Below the pieces are notes generated by a model. The model made no database searches. It was given only the letters and a program-made list of their open reading frames with translations, and was not told where the DNA came from. A stretch of DNA of 64,000 bases from Micromonospora endolithica (GTDB lineage Bacteria > Actinomycetota > Actinomycetes > Mycobacteriales > Micromonosporaceae): the NCBI RefSeq assembly GCF_003626595.1, contig NZ_RBAK01000013.1:1-64000 (forward strand). The letters run 5' to 3'. Below are positions 26,579 to 35,716 of this stretch, piece after piece; the stretch's first letter is position 1, and every line of letters begins with the position of its first letter. Position numbers and translations under genes: made by a program.

Positions 26579-27558
26579 TGACCACCCCGATCCTCGCCGC
26601 CGTGGACATCGGCGGCACGAAGACCGCCGCCGCCCTGGTCCGCGGCGGGACGGTGCTCGCGCGTACCCAGGCGCCCACCCCGGCCAGCGGCGCCGCCGCC
26701 GTGCTGGACACCGCCGCCGCGCTGGTCCGCTCGCTCGGCGGCGCGCCGGCCGCCGTCGGCGTCGGCGCGCCCGGCCTGGTCGACCCGGACACCGGCCTGG
26801 TGAACGCCGCCTCGTCCCTGATCCACGGCTGGTCCGGGGTGGACGTCCGCGCCGGCCTGCGCGACCGCCTGCGGCTGCCCGCCGTGGTACTGGGTGACGT
26901 GCAGGCGTTCACCCTCGGCGAGGCCGTGCACGGCGCCGGACGGGGCCTGCCCACCGTGCTCGGGGTGGCCGTCGGCACCGGCGTCGGCGGCGGCGTGCAC
27001 GCCGCCGGCCGGCTGCTCACCGGCCGGCTGGGCGCCGCCGGGCACGTCGGCCACGTGCCGGTGCCGCAGGCCGTCGGCCGGCCCTGCCCGTGCGGCGTCT
27101 CCGGCCACGTCGAAGCCGTCGCTTCCGGGCCCGCGATGGCGGCCGGCTACGCCGCGCGCACCGGCGCCCTCGGGGTCGCGCTTCCCGAGGTGGTACGCCG
27201 GGCGCGCGCCGGTGACGAGTACGCGCGGGCGGTGATCGCCACGGCGGGGGAGGCCCTCGGCACCGCCCTGGCCGGCCTTGCCAACGTCCTCGACCCGGAC
27301 CGGATCGTGGTCGGCGGCGGCGCGGCCGTGCCGGAACTGCTCGACGCGCTGCGCCCCGCCTTCGCCGCGTCCTGCCTGCCGGTGCTCGGCGCGGTGCCGC
27401 TGGTCCCGGCCGCCCTCGGCACCGACGCGCCACTCGTCGGCGCGGCCGAGGCCGCCCGCCGCGCGCTGGCCTCCGGCGCACCGGGGAGCCCGGCGCGGCC
27501 CGCCGCCGCCCCGACCGGGTATGCCGGCACCGACGTCGACCCGGCGGTGGCCCGGTGA
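26578..27558 (+). CDS. ROK family sugar kinase
   Basis: A 326-aa kinase. The phosphate loop is AAVDIGGTKTAAALV, the ROK signature follows (GVAVGTGVGGGVHAAGRLLT), and the zinc motif reads CPCGVSGHVEAVASGPA, with His at the position where many ROK proteins have a third Cys; that variant is common in actinobacteria. It would phosphorylate an imported amino sugar at C6. Given the adjacent NanE-like epimerase, N-acetylmannosamine or N-acetylglucosamine is the likeliest substrate. The start overlaps the GntR stop by one base. Confidence 0.88.
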   Translation: MTTPILAAVDIGGTKTAAALVRGGTVLARTQAPTPASGAAAVLDTAAALVRSLGGAPAAVGVGAPGLVDPDTGLVNAASSLIHGWSGVDVRAGLRDRLRLPAVVLGDVQAFTLGEAVHGAGRGLPTVLGVAVGTGVGGGVHAAGRLLTGRLGAAGHVGHVPVPQAVGRPCPCGVSGHVEAVASGPAMAAGYAARTGALGVALPEVVRRARAGDEYARAVIATAGEALGTALAGLANVLDPDRIVVGGGAAVPELLDALRPAFAASCLPVLGAVPLVPAALGTDAPLVGAAEAARRALASGAPGSPARPAAAPTGYAGTDVDPAVAR

Positions 27559-29054
27559 TCCGGATCGCCCTCGTCCCGCTGGACGACCGGCCGGTGTGCC
27601 GGGTGCTGCCCGCGCTGGTCGCCGCCGTCGCCGGTGCCGCCGTGGCCACCCCGCCGGCGGCGCTGCTGCCCGCCGGCCGGCGCGCCGGTGACCCGGACCG
27701 GCTCGCCGACTGGCTGCGCCAGGAGCCCGCCGACGCGGCCGTGGTGGCCCTGGAGACCCTCGGCCACGGCGGTCTCATCGCCTCCCGACTGCACGACGAA
27801 CCGGTGTCGACGGTGCTGACCCGCTGGGCGGCGCTGCGTGACCGGACCGGCCCGGTGTACGCCAGCACCGTCGTGCAGCGCACCCCGGACGCCGACGACG
27901 CCGGCGAGGAGCCGGCCTACTGGGCCGACCACGGCCGCGCGTTGCACGCGTACTCGGCCGCCCTGCACCGCGCGCTCGACGCGCCCGGCGCGGTCGCGCG
28001 CACCGACGTGCCGGCCGACCTGCGGCGAGACTTCCTGCGCCGCCGCCAGCGCAACCACACCCTCAACCAGGTGGCGCTCTCGCTGGCCGCCGAGGGCGTG
28101 CTGGACACCCTCGTGGTGGGCGCCGACGACACCGCCCTCGCCGCCGTCGGCACCGCCGAGTGGCGCTGGCTGCGCACCTGGGCGGGATGGCTGGAACTGG
28201 GTGACCGGGCGCCGGCCCACCCCGGTGCCGACGAGATCGGCGCCGTCCTGGTGGCCCGGGCCCTGACCCGGGCGGCCGGACACGCGCCCCGGCTGGCCGT
28301 CGCCTGCGCCGAGCCGGACGGCCTGTCCCGGGTGGCCCGCTACGAGCCGGTGCCGGTTGGCACCGGCATCGCCAGCCAGGCCGCCGCGGCCGGGGCCGTC
28401 CTGGTGGACACCGCCGACGCCGGTGCCGTCGACGCCGCCGACGCGGTGCTGGTGGTGCACGCGCCGCAGCCCGGCGAGGCGGACTGGGCCACCGCGCCGC
28501 CGCCGGACACCGATCCGGGTGCCGCCGCCCGCACCGCCGCACTGGTCCGCGACCTGCTCACCCGGGGCCGCACCGTCGCCCTGGCCGACTGCGCGCTCGG
28601 CAACGGCGCCGACCCGCGCCTGGTGGCCGACCTCGCCGCCGACGGCAGCCTCGCCCGGCTGGCCGGGTTCGCCGGCTGGAACACCGCCGGCAACACCCTC
28701 GGCAGCGCCCTGGCCACCCTGGTCGCCTACCAGGTCGGCCGGGCGCGCGGCACCCTCGACGTCGACGCCGCCCGCCGGCTGCTCGCCCACCGGCTGGTCG
28801 ACGACCACGTCTGGATGTCGTACGCCCGGCCGCGGCTGCGCCGCGAACTCGGCACCGACCCGACCCGGCACGACCACGTCACCGCCGCCGACACCCCGGC
28901 GGTCACCGCCCGGGTCGCCGCGCTGCTCGACGAGCGGTGGGCGGCCCTGCGCCCGGTGCCCGGCCTGCGCGTCGCGGCCGGCTCGGTCACCCTGCCCTGG
29001 CAGCGCACGTACGAGATCGACTTTCTGCTGGAGGAGACCGGTGAACAGTCCTGA
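27555..29054 (+). CDS. DUF4127 family protein
   Basis: A 499-aa protein of a family with no known activity. The hallmark start is RIALVPLDDRPVCRVLPALV; other conserved stretches are ETLGHGGLIASRLHDEPVST, GWNTAGNTLGSALATLVAYQ and QRTYEIDFLLEE near the end. It has no signal peptide or membrane segment. GTG 27555 overlaps the kinase stop, and the next gene starts inside its last codons, so it is firmly embedded in the glycan operon. A catabolic or regulatory enzyme role in sugar use is plausible but unproven. Confidence 0.85.
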   Translation: MIRIALVPLDDRPVCRVLPALVAAVAGAAVATPPAALLPAGRRAGDPDRLADWLRQEPADAAVVALETLGHGGLIASRLHDEPVSTVLTRWAALRDRTGPVYASTVVQRTPDADDAGEEPAYWADHGRALHAYSAALHRALDAPGAVARTDVPADLRRDFLRRRQRNHTLNQVALSLAAEGVLDTLVVGADDTALAAVGTAEWRWLRTWAGWLELGDRAPAHPGADEIGAVLVARALTRAAGHAPRLAVACAEPDGLSRVARYEPVPVGTGIASQAAAAGAVLVDTADAGAVDAADAVLVVHAPQPGEADWATAPPPDTDPGAAARTAALVRDLLTRGRTVALADCALGNGADPRLVADLAADGSLARLAGFAGWNTAGNTLGSALATLVAYQVGRARGTLDVDAARRLLAHRLVDDHVWMSYARPRLRRELGTDPTRHDHVTAADTPAVTARVAALLDERWAALRPVPGLRVAAGSVTLPWQRTYEIDFLLEETGEQS

Positions 29055-30711
29055 GGCGACGGTGGACGTCGACGTGGCCGTGATCGGCGGCGGCCTCGGC
29101 GGGGTCGCGGCGGCCCTCGCCGCCGCCCGTGCCGGCCGGTCGGTGGTGCTCACCGACGAGTACGGCCGGATCGGTGGCCAGGTCACCACCCAGGCGCTGC
29201 CGGCCCTCGACGAGCACCCGCACATCGAGAGCTTCGGCGCGTCGGCGTCCTACCGGGCGTTCCGCGACGCGGTCCGCGCCCGGCACGGCGGCGTCGCCAA
29301 CCCCGGCGCGGGCTGGGTGAGCCGGCTCTGCTTCGAGCCGGCCGTCGCCCAGGAGATCCTCGACGACCTGCTCGCCGAGGCGAAGGTCACCGTGCTCACC
29401 GGCCGCGCGCCGGTCGCCGCCACGGTCCGCGGCGGACGGGTGCACGACGTCACCCTCGCCGACGGAACGGTGATCGCGGCGCGGGTGTTCTGCGACGCGA
29501 CCGAGCGCGGCGACCTCGCGCCGCTGGCCGGGTTCGCCACCGTGCACGGTTCCGAGGGTCGCGACGCGTACGGCGAGCCGGACGCGGTGCCCGGGGGGCC
29601 CGACCCGGCCGCCCAACAGTCCTTCACCTGGTGCGCGCTGGTCGAGCACCACCCGGGGGAGGAGTTCCCCGGCGCCGCCCCCGCCGGGTACGCCGACCTG
29701 CGCCACCGGCTCTCCTTCGACATCGCCGGATGGGACGGCGGCGTGCACCGGTACCGGATGTTCACCGACGGGCCGGACGGCAAGCCGCCGTTCTGGACCT
29801 ACCGCCGGCTGCGCGCCACCGCGCCCGAGCTGGTCACCCTCAACTGGGCGGCCAACGACTGCGCCGGGCAGGACCCGCTCGGCGACCCGGCCGGGGCGGA
29901 ACGCGCCGGCCGGGAGTTGACCGCCGCGTTCGTGCACTGGCTGCGCACCGAGGCGCCGCGGGAGGACGGCGGGCGGGGCTTCCCCGGGCTGCGGCTGGCC
30001 CCGGAGGCGGCCGGCACCCCCGACGGGTACGCCGAGGCGCCGTACCTGCGGGAGTCCCGGCGGATCGTGGTGGACGCCCCGGTCACCGGGCACGACCTGG
30101 AACCCGTCGCCGGCCGGGCCCGCGCCCGGCACCTTCCCGGCTCGCTCGGCGTCACCTGGTACCACGTCGACCTGCACGAACGCACCGGCCATCCGACACC
30201 GGTCTACCGGCCGACCGCGCCGTTCACCATCCCCGCGGCGGCGCTGGTGCCGCGCGGCGCGGTGAACCTCCTCGCCGCGGCGAAGAACCTCGGCGCCACC
30301 CAGATCGCCGCCGCCGCGTACCGGGTGCACCACGGCGAGTGGGCGGTCGGCGAGGCCGCCGGCACGCTCGCCGCCCGCTGCGCCACCGACGACCGCCCGG
30401 TCGGCGACGTGCTGACCGACCCGGCGCTGCTGGTGGCGGTGCAGCGCGACCTGGTCGCCGACGGCGTGCCGCTGGCCTGGGTCGCCGACGTGCCGGCCGG
30501 TGACCCGCGCTTCGCCGCCGTGCACCTCGCCGCCGCGCACGGCGCGCTGGAGGGGGAGCGGGCCGCCACGCTGGCCGTCGACCCCGATCGGCCCGCCGGC
30601 CCCGCCGACGCCGTCGCCGTACGCCGGGCCGCCGCCGCCCTCGGCGCCGACCCGTCCACCGTGGACACCGCCCGCGCCTTCGGCGCCGTACTGGAGGACA
30701 TCACCGCATGA
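29041..30711 (+). CDS. FAD-dependent oxidoreductase (FAD_oxidored family)
   Basis: A 556-aa flavoprotein. The N-terminal dinucleotide fold is VDVAVIGGGLGGVAAALAAA followed by TDEYGRIGGQVTTQALPALD; a second flavin contact is AKNLGATQIAAAAYRVHHGE near the C-terminal side. This family (PF12831) accompanies glycosidases and DUF4127 proteins and is thought to oxidise a sugar-derived group, but no reaction is established. GTG 29041 lies 14 bases inside the DUF4127 gene. The end abuts a short repeat at 30709-30787. Confidence 0.85.
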   Translation: MNSPEATVDVDVAVIGGGLGGVAAALAAARAGRSVVLTDEYGRIGGQVTTQALPALDEHPHIESFGASASYRAFRDAVRARHGGVANPGAGWVSRLCFEPAVAQEILDDLLAEAKVTVLTGRAPVAATVRGGRVHDVTLADGTVIAARVFCDATERGDLAPLAGFATVHGSEGRDAYGEPDAVPGGPDPAAQQSFTWCALVEHHPGEEFPGAAPAGYADLRHRLSFDIAGWDGGVHRYRMFTDGPDGKPPFWTYRRLRATAPELVTLNWAANDCAGQDPLGDPAGAERAGRELTAAFVHWLRTEAPREDGGRGFPGLRLAPEAAGTPDGYAEAPYLRESRRIVVDAPVTGHDLEPVAGRARARHLPGSLGVTWYHVDLHERTGHPTPVYRPTAPFTIPAAALVPRGAVNLLAAAKNLGATQIAAAAYRVHHGEWAVGEAAGTLAARCATDDRPVGDVLTDPALLVAVQRDLVADGVPLAWVADVPAGDPRFAAVHLAAAHGALEGERAATLAVDPDRPAGPADAVAVRRAAAALGADPSTVDTARAFGAVLEDITA

Positions 30712-30787
30712 GCGAGCGGAGCGAGCGAATCATCAGGCTCAGCCCGAGGGTGCCTCATGGCGGCACGGAGCGGAGCGGAGTGCCGGC
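30709..30787 (+). repeat. GAGCG-rich repeat element between operon genes
   Basis: Immediately at the stop of the FAD gene the sequence becomes TGAGCGAGCGGAGCGAGCGA and later CGGAGCGGAGCGGAG, unlike neighbouring coding DNA. It resembles the GAG/GAGC-rich unit duplicated at 57530, and both lie exactly at a gene junction. It is probably a mobile REP-like element; it separates the FAD and NanE-like genes by 76 bases. Confidence 0.6.
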
Positions 30788-31474
30788 ATGAGCGTTCTCG
30801 ACGAGATTCGCGGCCGGCTGGTGGTCTCCTGCCAGGCCGATCCGGGCGAGCCGCTGGACGACCCGGCGCACATGGTCGCGCTGGCCCGCTCGGCCCGGTG
30901 CGGCGGCGCGGCCGGTATCCGGGCCCAGGGGGTACGGGACCTGCGGGCGCTGCGCGCGGCGCTGCCGGACACCCCACTGATCGGGCTGGTGAAGGACGGC
31001 GCCTCCGGTGTCTACATCACCCCCACCCTCGGTCACGCGCTCGCGGTCGCCGAGACCGGCGTGGACATCGTCGCGCTCGACGGCACCACCCGGCCCCGGC
31101 CGGACGGGCGCACCCTGGCCGCGACGGTGGCCGCCGTCCGGGCCCGGTACGACGTCCTGGTGATGGCGGACGTGGCGAGCGTCGCCGACGCCGACGCGGC
31201 GGTGGCCGCCGGTGTCGACCTGGTCGGCACCACGCTGTCCGGCTACACCGGCGGGGCGGTGCCGCACGACCCCGACCTGGACCTGGTCGGCGCGCTGGCC
31301 GCGCGGCTCGACGTGCCGGTGGTCGCCGAGGGGCGGATCAACACCCCCGAGGAGGCCGCCGAGGCGCTGCGGCGCGGCGCCCACGCGGTCGTCGTGGGCA
31401 CCGCCATCACCCGGCCCGCCGTGGTCACCGGCCGCTTCGCCGCCGCCCTCCTCACCTCCCGGGAGCTGTCATGA
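30788..31474 (+). CDS. nanE: N-acylglucosamine-6-phosphate 2-epimerase (NanE-like)
   Basis: A 228-aa TIM-barrel enzyme that would interconvert ManNAc-6-P and GlcNAc-6-P. Conserved features are LVVSCQADPGEPLDD, TPLIGLVKD with the likely catalytic Lys69, VDIVALDGTTRPRPDG, VLVMADVASVADADAAVAAG, LVGTTLSGYTG and VVAEGRINTPEEAAEALRRG. It matches the family length. ATG 30788 is the first start after the repeat element, and the end overlaps the mannosidase start (ATGA). No NanA lyase is present, so the locus probably handles ManNAc-containing glycans rather than sialic acid. Confidence 0.9.
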   Translation: MSVLDEIRGRLVVSCQADPGEPLDDPAHMVALARSARCGGAAGIRAQGVRDLRALRAALPDTPLIGLVKDGASGVYITPTLGHALAVAETGVDIVALDGTTRPRPDGRTLAATVAAVRARYDVLVMADVASVADADAAVAAGVDLVGTTLSGYTGGAVPHDPDLDLVGALAARLDVPVVAEGRINTPEEAAEALRRGAHAVVVGTAITRPAVVTGRFAAALLTSRELS

Positions 31475-33972
31475 CCGTGCATGTCGTCCACCACACCCAC
31501 TGGGACCGCGAGTGGTACCGGCCGATGGAGTCCTTCCGGGCCCGCCTCGCCGAGCTGGTCGAGCGGATCTGCGACCAGCTCGACGCCGGTGAACTGGGCC
31601 GGTTCCACCTGGACGGGCAGACGATCACCGCGCTGGACGCCCTCGCCGTCCGGCCCGACCTGGCCGCGCGGGTACGCGCCCACGGCGCCGCCGGCCGTCT
31701 CCAGGTCGGCCCCTGGCACGTGCTCGCCGACAACCAGCTGGTCTCCGGCGAGAACCTGATCCGCAACCTGCTGACCGCCCGCCGGGTCGCCGCCGACCTG
31801 GGCCTGCCGCTGGCCACCATCGGCTACTGCCCGGACGCCTTCGGCCACCCCGCCGACCTGCCCCGGGTGCTGCGCGGCTTCGGTCTGGACACCGCCCTGG
31901 TGTGGCGCGGCGCGCCGCCGGAGCACGCCCGGTTCACCTGGCGCTCCCCGGACTCCTCGACCGTCACCGCGGTCAACCAGGGCTACTACGAGCCCGAGGT
32001 GCTCTGGGAGGCCGCCGGTGCGCCGGAGAAGCTCGACGCGTTCCGCGCGAAGCAGGCCGCCCGCGACGCCGACGGCCCGTACCTGCTGCTCAACGGCGGT
32101 GACCACCTCGCGCCCCGGCCACTGCCGGCCGGGCTCGCCGCCACCGAGGACACCCTGGCCGGGTACTTCGGCCGGATCCGGGACCGGGTCGGCGACGACG
32201 CGGTGGTCACCGGCGAGCTGCGCTACCCGGGCGACTGGCTGACGTTCGTGCTGGCCGGTACGCTCTCCACCCGGCTGTATCTGAAGCAGGCCAACGCGGC
32301 GGCGGAGACGCTGCTGGAGGCGTGGGCCGAGCCGCTGACCGTCCGGGCCGGCCGGACCTCGTCGGCGGGGCTGCTCCGGCACGCCTGGAACCTGCTGCTG
32401 GAGAACGCCCCGCACGACTCGATCTGCGGCTGCTCGGTCGACGAGGTGCACCGGGAGAACGAGGTCCGCTTCGCCCGGGTCACCCAGGTCGGTGAGCACC
32501 TGGTCGAGCGGGCGCTGCTCGACCTGGGCCTGGACACCCGGCTGGCCGGCGACCCGGTCACCGACGCCGCCGCGATCGTGGTGCTCAACGCGCACGCCGC
32601 CCCGAGCACCGGCCCGGTCACCGTGGACGTGCACACCGCGCCCGGACACACCGTCACCGCCCTACGCGACGCGGCCGGCGCCGAGATCCCGTACGAGGTG
32701 CGCGAGGTGGAGTCCACCCCGCTGTTCTGCGCCGACCTGGACATCCTTCCGGACACCAGGCAGACGGTGCGGCACCGGATCACCGCGGTCGCCACCGACG
32801 TCCCGGCCGGCGGCTGGACCGGCTGGACGGCCACCGTCGCACCGGGTGAGCCGCCCGCGCCGCCCGTCGGTGTGCCGGGTCGTGCCGTGACCCGGGGCGA
32901 CTGGACGCTGACCGTCGCCGACGACGCCTCGTTCACCCTGGTCGACGCCGCCTCCGGGCGTACCCTCGGCGGGCTCGGTCGGCTGGTGGACGTCGGCGAC
33001 GCGGGCGACACCTACACCTACGACCCGCCGGTGACCGACGAGGTCGTCGTGCCGGTGCTCCGCGACGTCCGGGTCCACCACGGCGACGTCGCGTCCCGCC
33101 TCGTCGTGCGCGCCGATCTGGACGTGCCCACCGGGCTGAGCGCCGACCGCACCGCCCGAGCCGCCGAGCGCGTGGTGCTGCCGTTGACGATCACCGCCAC
33201 GTTGTGGGGCGACGTCCCCGAGCTGGACTGGCACGTCGAGTTCGACAACACCGCCGACGACCACCGGATCCAGGCGCACTTCCCGACCGACGTCGCCGCC
33301 ACCACGTGGCACGCCGACACCCACTTCAGCATGCTGGAGCGGCCGCTGAAGGAGCCACTCGGGCCGCTGCCCACCGAGCGCGGCCACGAGGCCGACGCCG
33401 GGGTCGCCCCGGTCCGGTCGTTGTCCGTGCTGCCCGGCCTGGCGGTACTCGCCCCCGGGTTGCCGGAGGTGCAGGGCATCCGCGGGCGACGGCCGGCGCT
33501 GGCCGTGACGATCCTGCGGGCGGTCGGCTGGCTGTCCCGCCCCGACCTGCGGGCCCGTACCGCCGGTGCCGGCCCGCAGCTGCGCACGCCCGAGGCGCAG
33601 TGCCACCGCCGGGTCTCCGCCTCGGTCGGCGTACGCCTGGACACCGACGAGGCGACCCTCGCCGGCGCGGCGGCCCGGCGGCGCGCGCCGCTGCGCGCGT
33701 ACCAGCTGCGACCCGGCCGGCCCACGCCCGCGCCGGTGAGCGGGCTGCGGGTGGACGGCGCGCTGGTGTCGGCGTACAAGCCGGCCGAGGACGGCGAGGG
33801 TGTGGTGCTCCGGCTGGTCAACCCCACGGCGGCGCCGACGGTGGCCCGGATCTCCGGTGTCGAGGCCCGGTGGACCGAGTGCGACCTGGCGGAGGAACCG
33901 ACCGGCGGCACCGTGGACCCGACCCGGATCCCCATGGCTCCCTACGCCACCCACACCCTGCGCACCACCTGA
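31471..33972 (+). CDS. GH38 alpha-mannosidase-like glycosidase
   Basis: An 833-aa cytoplasmic enzyme. The metal site begins at HHTHWDREWYRP, the catalytic Asp lies in GYCPDAFGHPADLPRVLRGF, and ENAPHDSICGCSVDEVHREN is the bacterial GH38 signature. The C-terminal half is the usual beta-rich region. No signal peptide is present, so it acts on imported oligosaccharide. Its start overlaps the epimerase stop. Substrate may be a mannosidic or ManNAc-type linkage, given the NanE-like partner. Confidence 0.92.
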   Translation: MTVHVVHHTHWDREWYRPMESFRARLAELVERICDQLDAGELGRFHLDGQTITALDALAVRPDLAARVRAHGAAGRLQVGPWHVLADNQLVSGENLIRNLLTARRVAADLGLPLATIGYCPDAFGHPADLPRVLRGFGLDTALVWRGAPPEHARFTWRSPDSSTVTAVNQGYYEPEVLWEAAGAPEKLDAFRAKQAARDADGPYLLLNGGDHLAPRPLPAGLAATEDTLAGYFGRIRDRVGDDAVVTGELRYPGDWLTFVLAGTLSTRLYLKQANAAAETLLEAWAEPLTVRAGRTSSAGLLRHAWNLLLENAPHDSICGCSVDEVHRENEVRFARVTQVGEHLVERALLDLGLDTRLAGDPVTDAAAIVVLNAHAAPSTGPVTVDVHTAPGHTVTALRDAAGAEIPYEVREVESTPLFCADLDILPDTRQTVRHRITAVATDVPAGGWTGWTATVAPGEPPAPPVGVPGRAVTRGDWTLTVADDASFTLVDAASGRTLGGLGRLVDVGDAGDTYTYDPPVTDEVVVPVLRDVRVHHGDVASRLVVRADLDVPTGLSADRTARAAERVVLPLTITATLWGDVPELDWHVEFDNTADDHRIQAHFPTDVAATTWHADTHFSMLERPLKEPLGPLPTERGHEADAGVAPVRSLSVLPGLAVLAPGLPEVQGIRGRRPALAVTILRAVGWLSRPDLRARTAGAGPQLRTPEAQCHRRVSASVGVRLDTDEATLAGAAARRRAPLRAYQLRPGRPTPAPVSGLRVDGALVSAYKPAEDGEGVVLRLVNPTAAPTVARISGVEARWTECDLAEEPTGGTVDPTRIPMAPYATHTLRTT

Positions 33973-33990
33973 CACCCCCGACCCGGGGTG
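33973..33990. terminator. short hairpin at the end of the glycan operon
   Basis: CACCCC and GGGGTG pair around CGACCC directly at the mannosidase stop, five bases before the end of the convergent crcB gene. It is short, so confidence is moderate. Confidence 0.5.
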
Positions 33991-33994
33991 GGGG

Positions 33995-34357
33995 TCAGCG
34001 GGTCAGGCTCTGGGCCAGGGTCGCGCCGGCGGTGGCGGCGGCCAGGGTCGCGGTCACGCTGAGCAGGACGTTGGCCAGGGCGCGGCGGCGGTGCCCGGTG
34101 CGTGTCAGGCGCAGCGTCTGGTAGCCGAAGGTCGAGTAGGTGGTCAGCGCCCCGCACAGGCCGGTGCCGAGCAGCGCGCCCAGGGCCGGCCCGACCGGCA
34201 GCGCGGCGAGGAACCCGAGCAGCAGCGACCCGGCGACGTTCACGACGAGCGTGCCCCACGGGAACGCCGCGCCGAACCGGGCCTGCACCGCCCGGTCGGT
34301 GAGGTAGCGCAGTGGCGCCCCGACGGCCGCGCCCAGGGCGATGAGCAGGACCGTCAC
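33995..34357 (-). CDS. crcB: fluoride exporter CrcB/Fluc subunit (second gene)
   Basis: A 120-aa protein with four membrane helices (VTVLLIALGAAVGAPLRYLT, GTLVVNVAGSLLLGFLAAL). It carries the Fluc hallmarks: an Asn in the VNVAGS segment and GALTTYSTFGYQTLRL. The GTG start overlaps the stop of the first crcB by four bases. Paired genes typically encode a heterodimeric fluoride channel. Confidence 0.93.
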   Translation of the reverse strand: MTVLLIALGAAVGAPLRYLTDRAVQARFGAAFPWGTLVVNVAGSLLLGFLAALPVGPALGALLGTGLCGALTTYSTFGYQTLRLTRTGHRRRALANVLLSVTATLAAATAGATLAQSLTR

Positions 34358-34875
34358 CGCCGGCCCCCGGCCTGGTCGGCGGCGTGCAGCAGGCGGCCGG
34401 TCGCGGTGTCGCCGAGCCAGACCGCGAGCAGCGCGCCGACCACGGTCGCCCCCAGGTACGCCAGGGCGGTGACCGGCGCGCCGGCGGCGAACGCCCGCTG
34501 CACGTCGACCGCGTAGGTGGAGTAGGTGGTGTAGCCGCCGAGCACCCCGACACCGAGGAACGGCCGCAGCAGGGGCCGGCCCCGACCGATCCGGGGCAGC
34601 GCCGCCATCAGCACGCCGATCAGGAAGCACCCGCTGACGTTCACCGCGAACGTGGCCCACCCGAAGGCGGCCGGCTGGTGCGGCACGGCGTACGCGACGC
34701 CGGCCCGGGCCAGCGCGCCGAGTGCCCCGCCGGCGGCCACCGTGCCGAGCACCCCGCCGGGGTGGGCGGCCAGCTCGCCCCGGTCGGCGGGGAGTCGCAG
34801 GTCGACGTCGGGGTCGACGCGCTGGTCCGGCCGGGCGGTGTTCCCGCCCCGACCGCCGTCGACGGGCCTGCTCAC
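34354..34875 (-). CDS. crcB: fluoride exporter CrcB/Fluc subunit (first gene)
   Basis: A 173-aa protein with an extra ~50-residue charged N-terminus before four helices (FGWATFAVNVSGCFLIGVLM, VLGGYTTYSTYAVDVQRAF). It keeps the Fluc Asn and TTYST motifs. GTG 34875 follows TAGGCT by seven bases, so the mRNA is probably leaderless, leaving no room for a fluoride riboswitch. It forms an operon with the second crcB. Confidence 0.9.
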   Translation of the reverse strand: MSRPVDGGRGGNTARPDQRVDPDVDLRLPADRGELAAHPGGVLGTVAAGGALGALARAGVAYAVPHQPAAFGWATFAVNVSGCFLIGVLMAALPRIGRGRPLLRPFLGVGVLGGYTTYSTYAVDVQRAFAAGAPVTALAYLGATVVGALLAVWLGDTATGRLLHAADQAGGRR

Positions 34876-34913
34876 GCCGGCCAGCCTACCGGCGGACGGG
34901 CCGGCCCCGCGGC

Positions 34914-35672
34914 TCAGCGGACCCCGACGACCGCCGCGTCGGTGCCGCCCCGCCACACGGTGCCGACCTCGGTGAAACCGGCGGCGGTGAGGGCGGACAG
35001 GTGCCACGAGACCGGCGGGTTCCACTCCGGGCTGTGCCCGGTCGGGTAGATCTCGCGGCGACGGGCGACCAGCGGGGCCAGGTCCGGGTCGGTGGCGGCC
35101 TGGTCCCACCACTGCGCCCAGGTGAGGGCCGCGCCGGCGGCGTACCGGGCCGCGCGCCGGTCGCGGGCCCGGTCGAGCAGTCGCTTGCCGAGTCCGGGCA
35201 GCGTGTCGTCGGGCATGTGGTCGGCGTTGACGAGGATGCCACCCGGGCGCAGCAGCTCGCGCAGTTCGGCGTAGAGCACGGTGAGCCGGTCGGCGGCCAG
35301 CCAGTGCAGCGCCGTCGCGGTGAGCACGGCGTCGTACCCGCGGTGCGGCAGGCCGTCGCGCCAGTCGGGGGTGTTCAGGTCGGCGGTGCGGATGGCCACC
35401 CGGTCACCGAGGGAGCCCCGGGCCAGGGCGAGCAGCGCCGGGTCGAGGTCGACCAGGGTCACCTCGGCGTCGGGGAAGCGGCGTAGCGCGCGGGCCGAGA
35501 TGCTGCCGGTCCCGCCGGCCAGGTCGAGCAACCGCGGCGGGCCGTCGTCGCACACCGCGTCCACCGCGTCGAGCATCGCCGCGAACCGGTGCTCGCGGTC
35601 GGGCATATAGGCCTCCTGCTGGCGGTCCCAGCTCTCCTGCCATGCCACCGCGGCCAAACTGTAAGGAGTCAT
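34914..35672 (-). CDS. SAM-dependent methyltransferase, class I
   Basis: A 252-aa methyltransferase. Motif I is LLDLAGGTGSISARALRRFP, motif II VTLVDLDPALLALARGSLGD, and VLTATALHWLAADRLTVLYA follows. The substrate is unknown. ATG 35672 is preferred over the much longer open frame upstream, because homology begins there and AAGGAG-like sequence is lacking further up. An A/T-rich region with a 34-base palindrome lies upstream, between this gene and the divergent dehydrogenase. Confidence 0.85.
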   Translation of the reverse strand: MTPYSLAAVAWQESWDRQQEAYMPDREHRFAAMLDAVDAVCDDGPPRLLDLAGGTGSISARALRRFPDAEVTLVDLDPALLALARGSLGDRVAIRTADLNTPDWRDGLPHRGYDAVLTATALHWLAADRLTVLYAELRELLRPGGILVNADHMPDDTLPGLGKRLLDRARDRRAARYAAGAALTWAQWWDQAATDPDLAPLVARRREIYPTGHSPEWNPPVSWHLSALTAAGFTEVGTVWRGGTDAAVVGVR

Positions 35673-35716
35673 GACGAGCAGGCTAGTTACATAAACGGAA
35701 TCCTGTCCAGACCTTC

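Noticed and set aside
34876..34913. Fluoride riboswitch upstream of crcB
   Set aside because: Only 38 bases separate crcB from the methyltransferase gene, and TAGGCT-N7-GTG leaves no leader for an aptamer.
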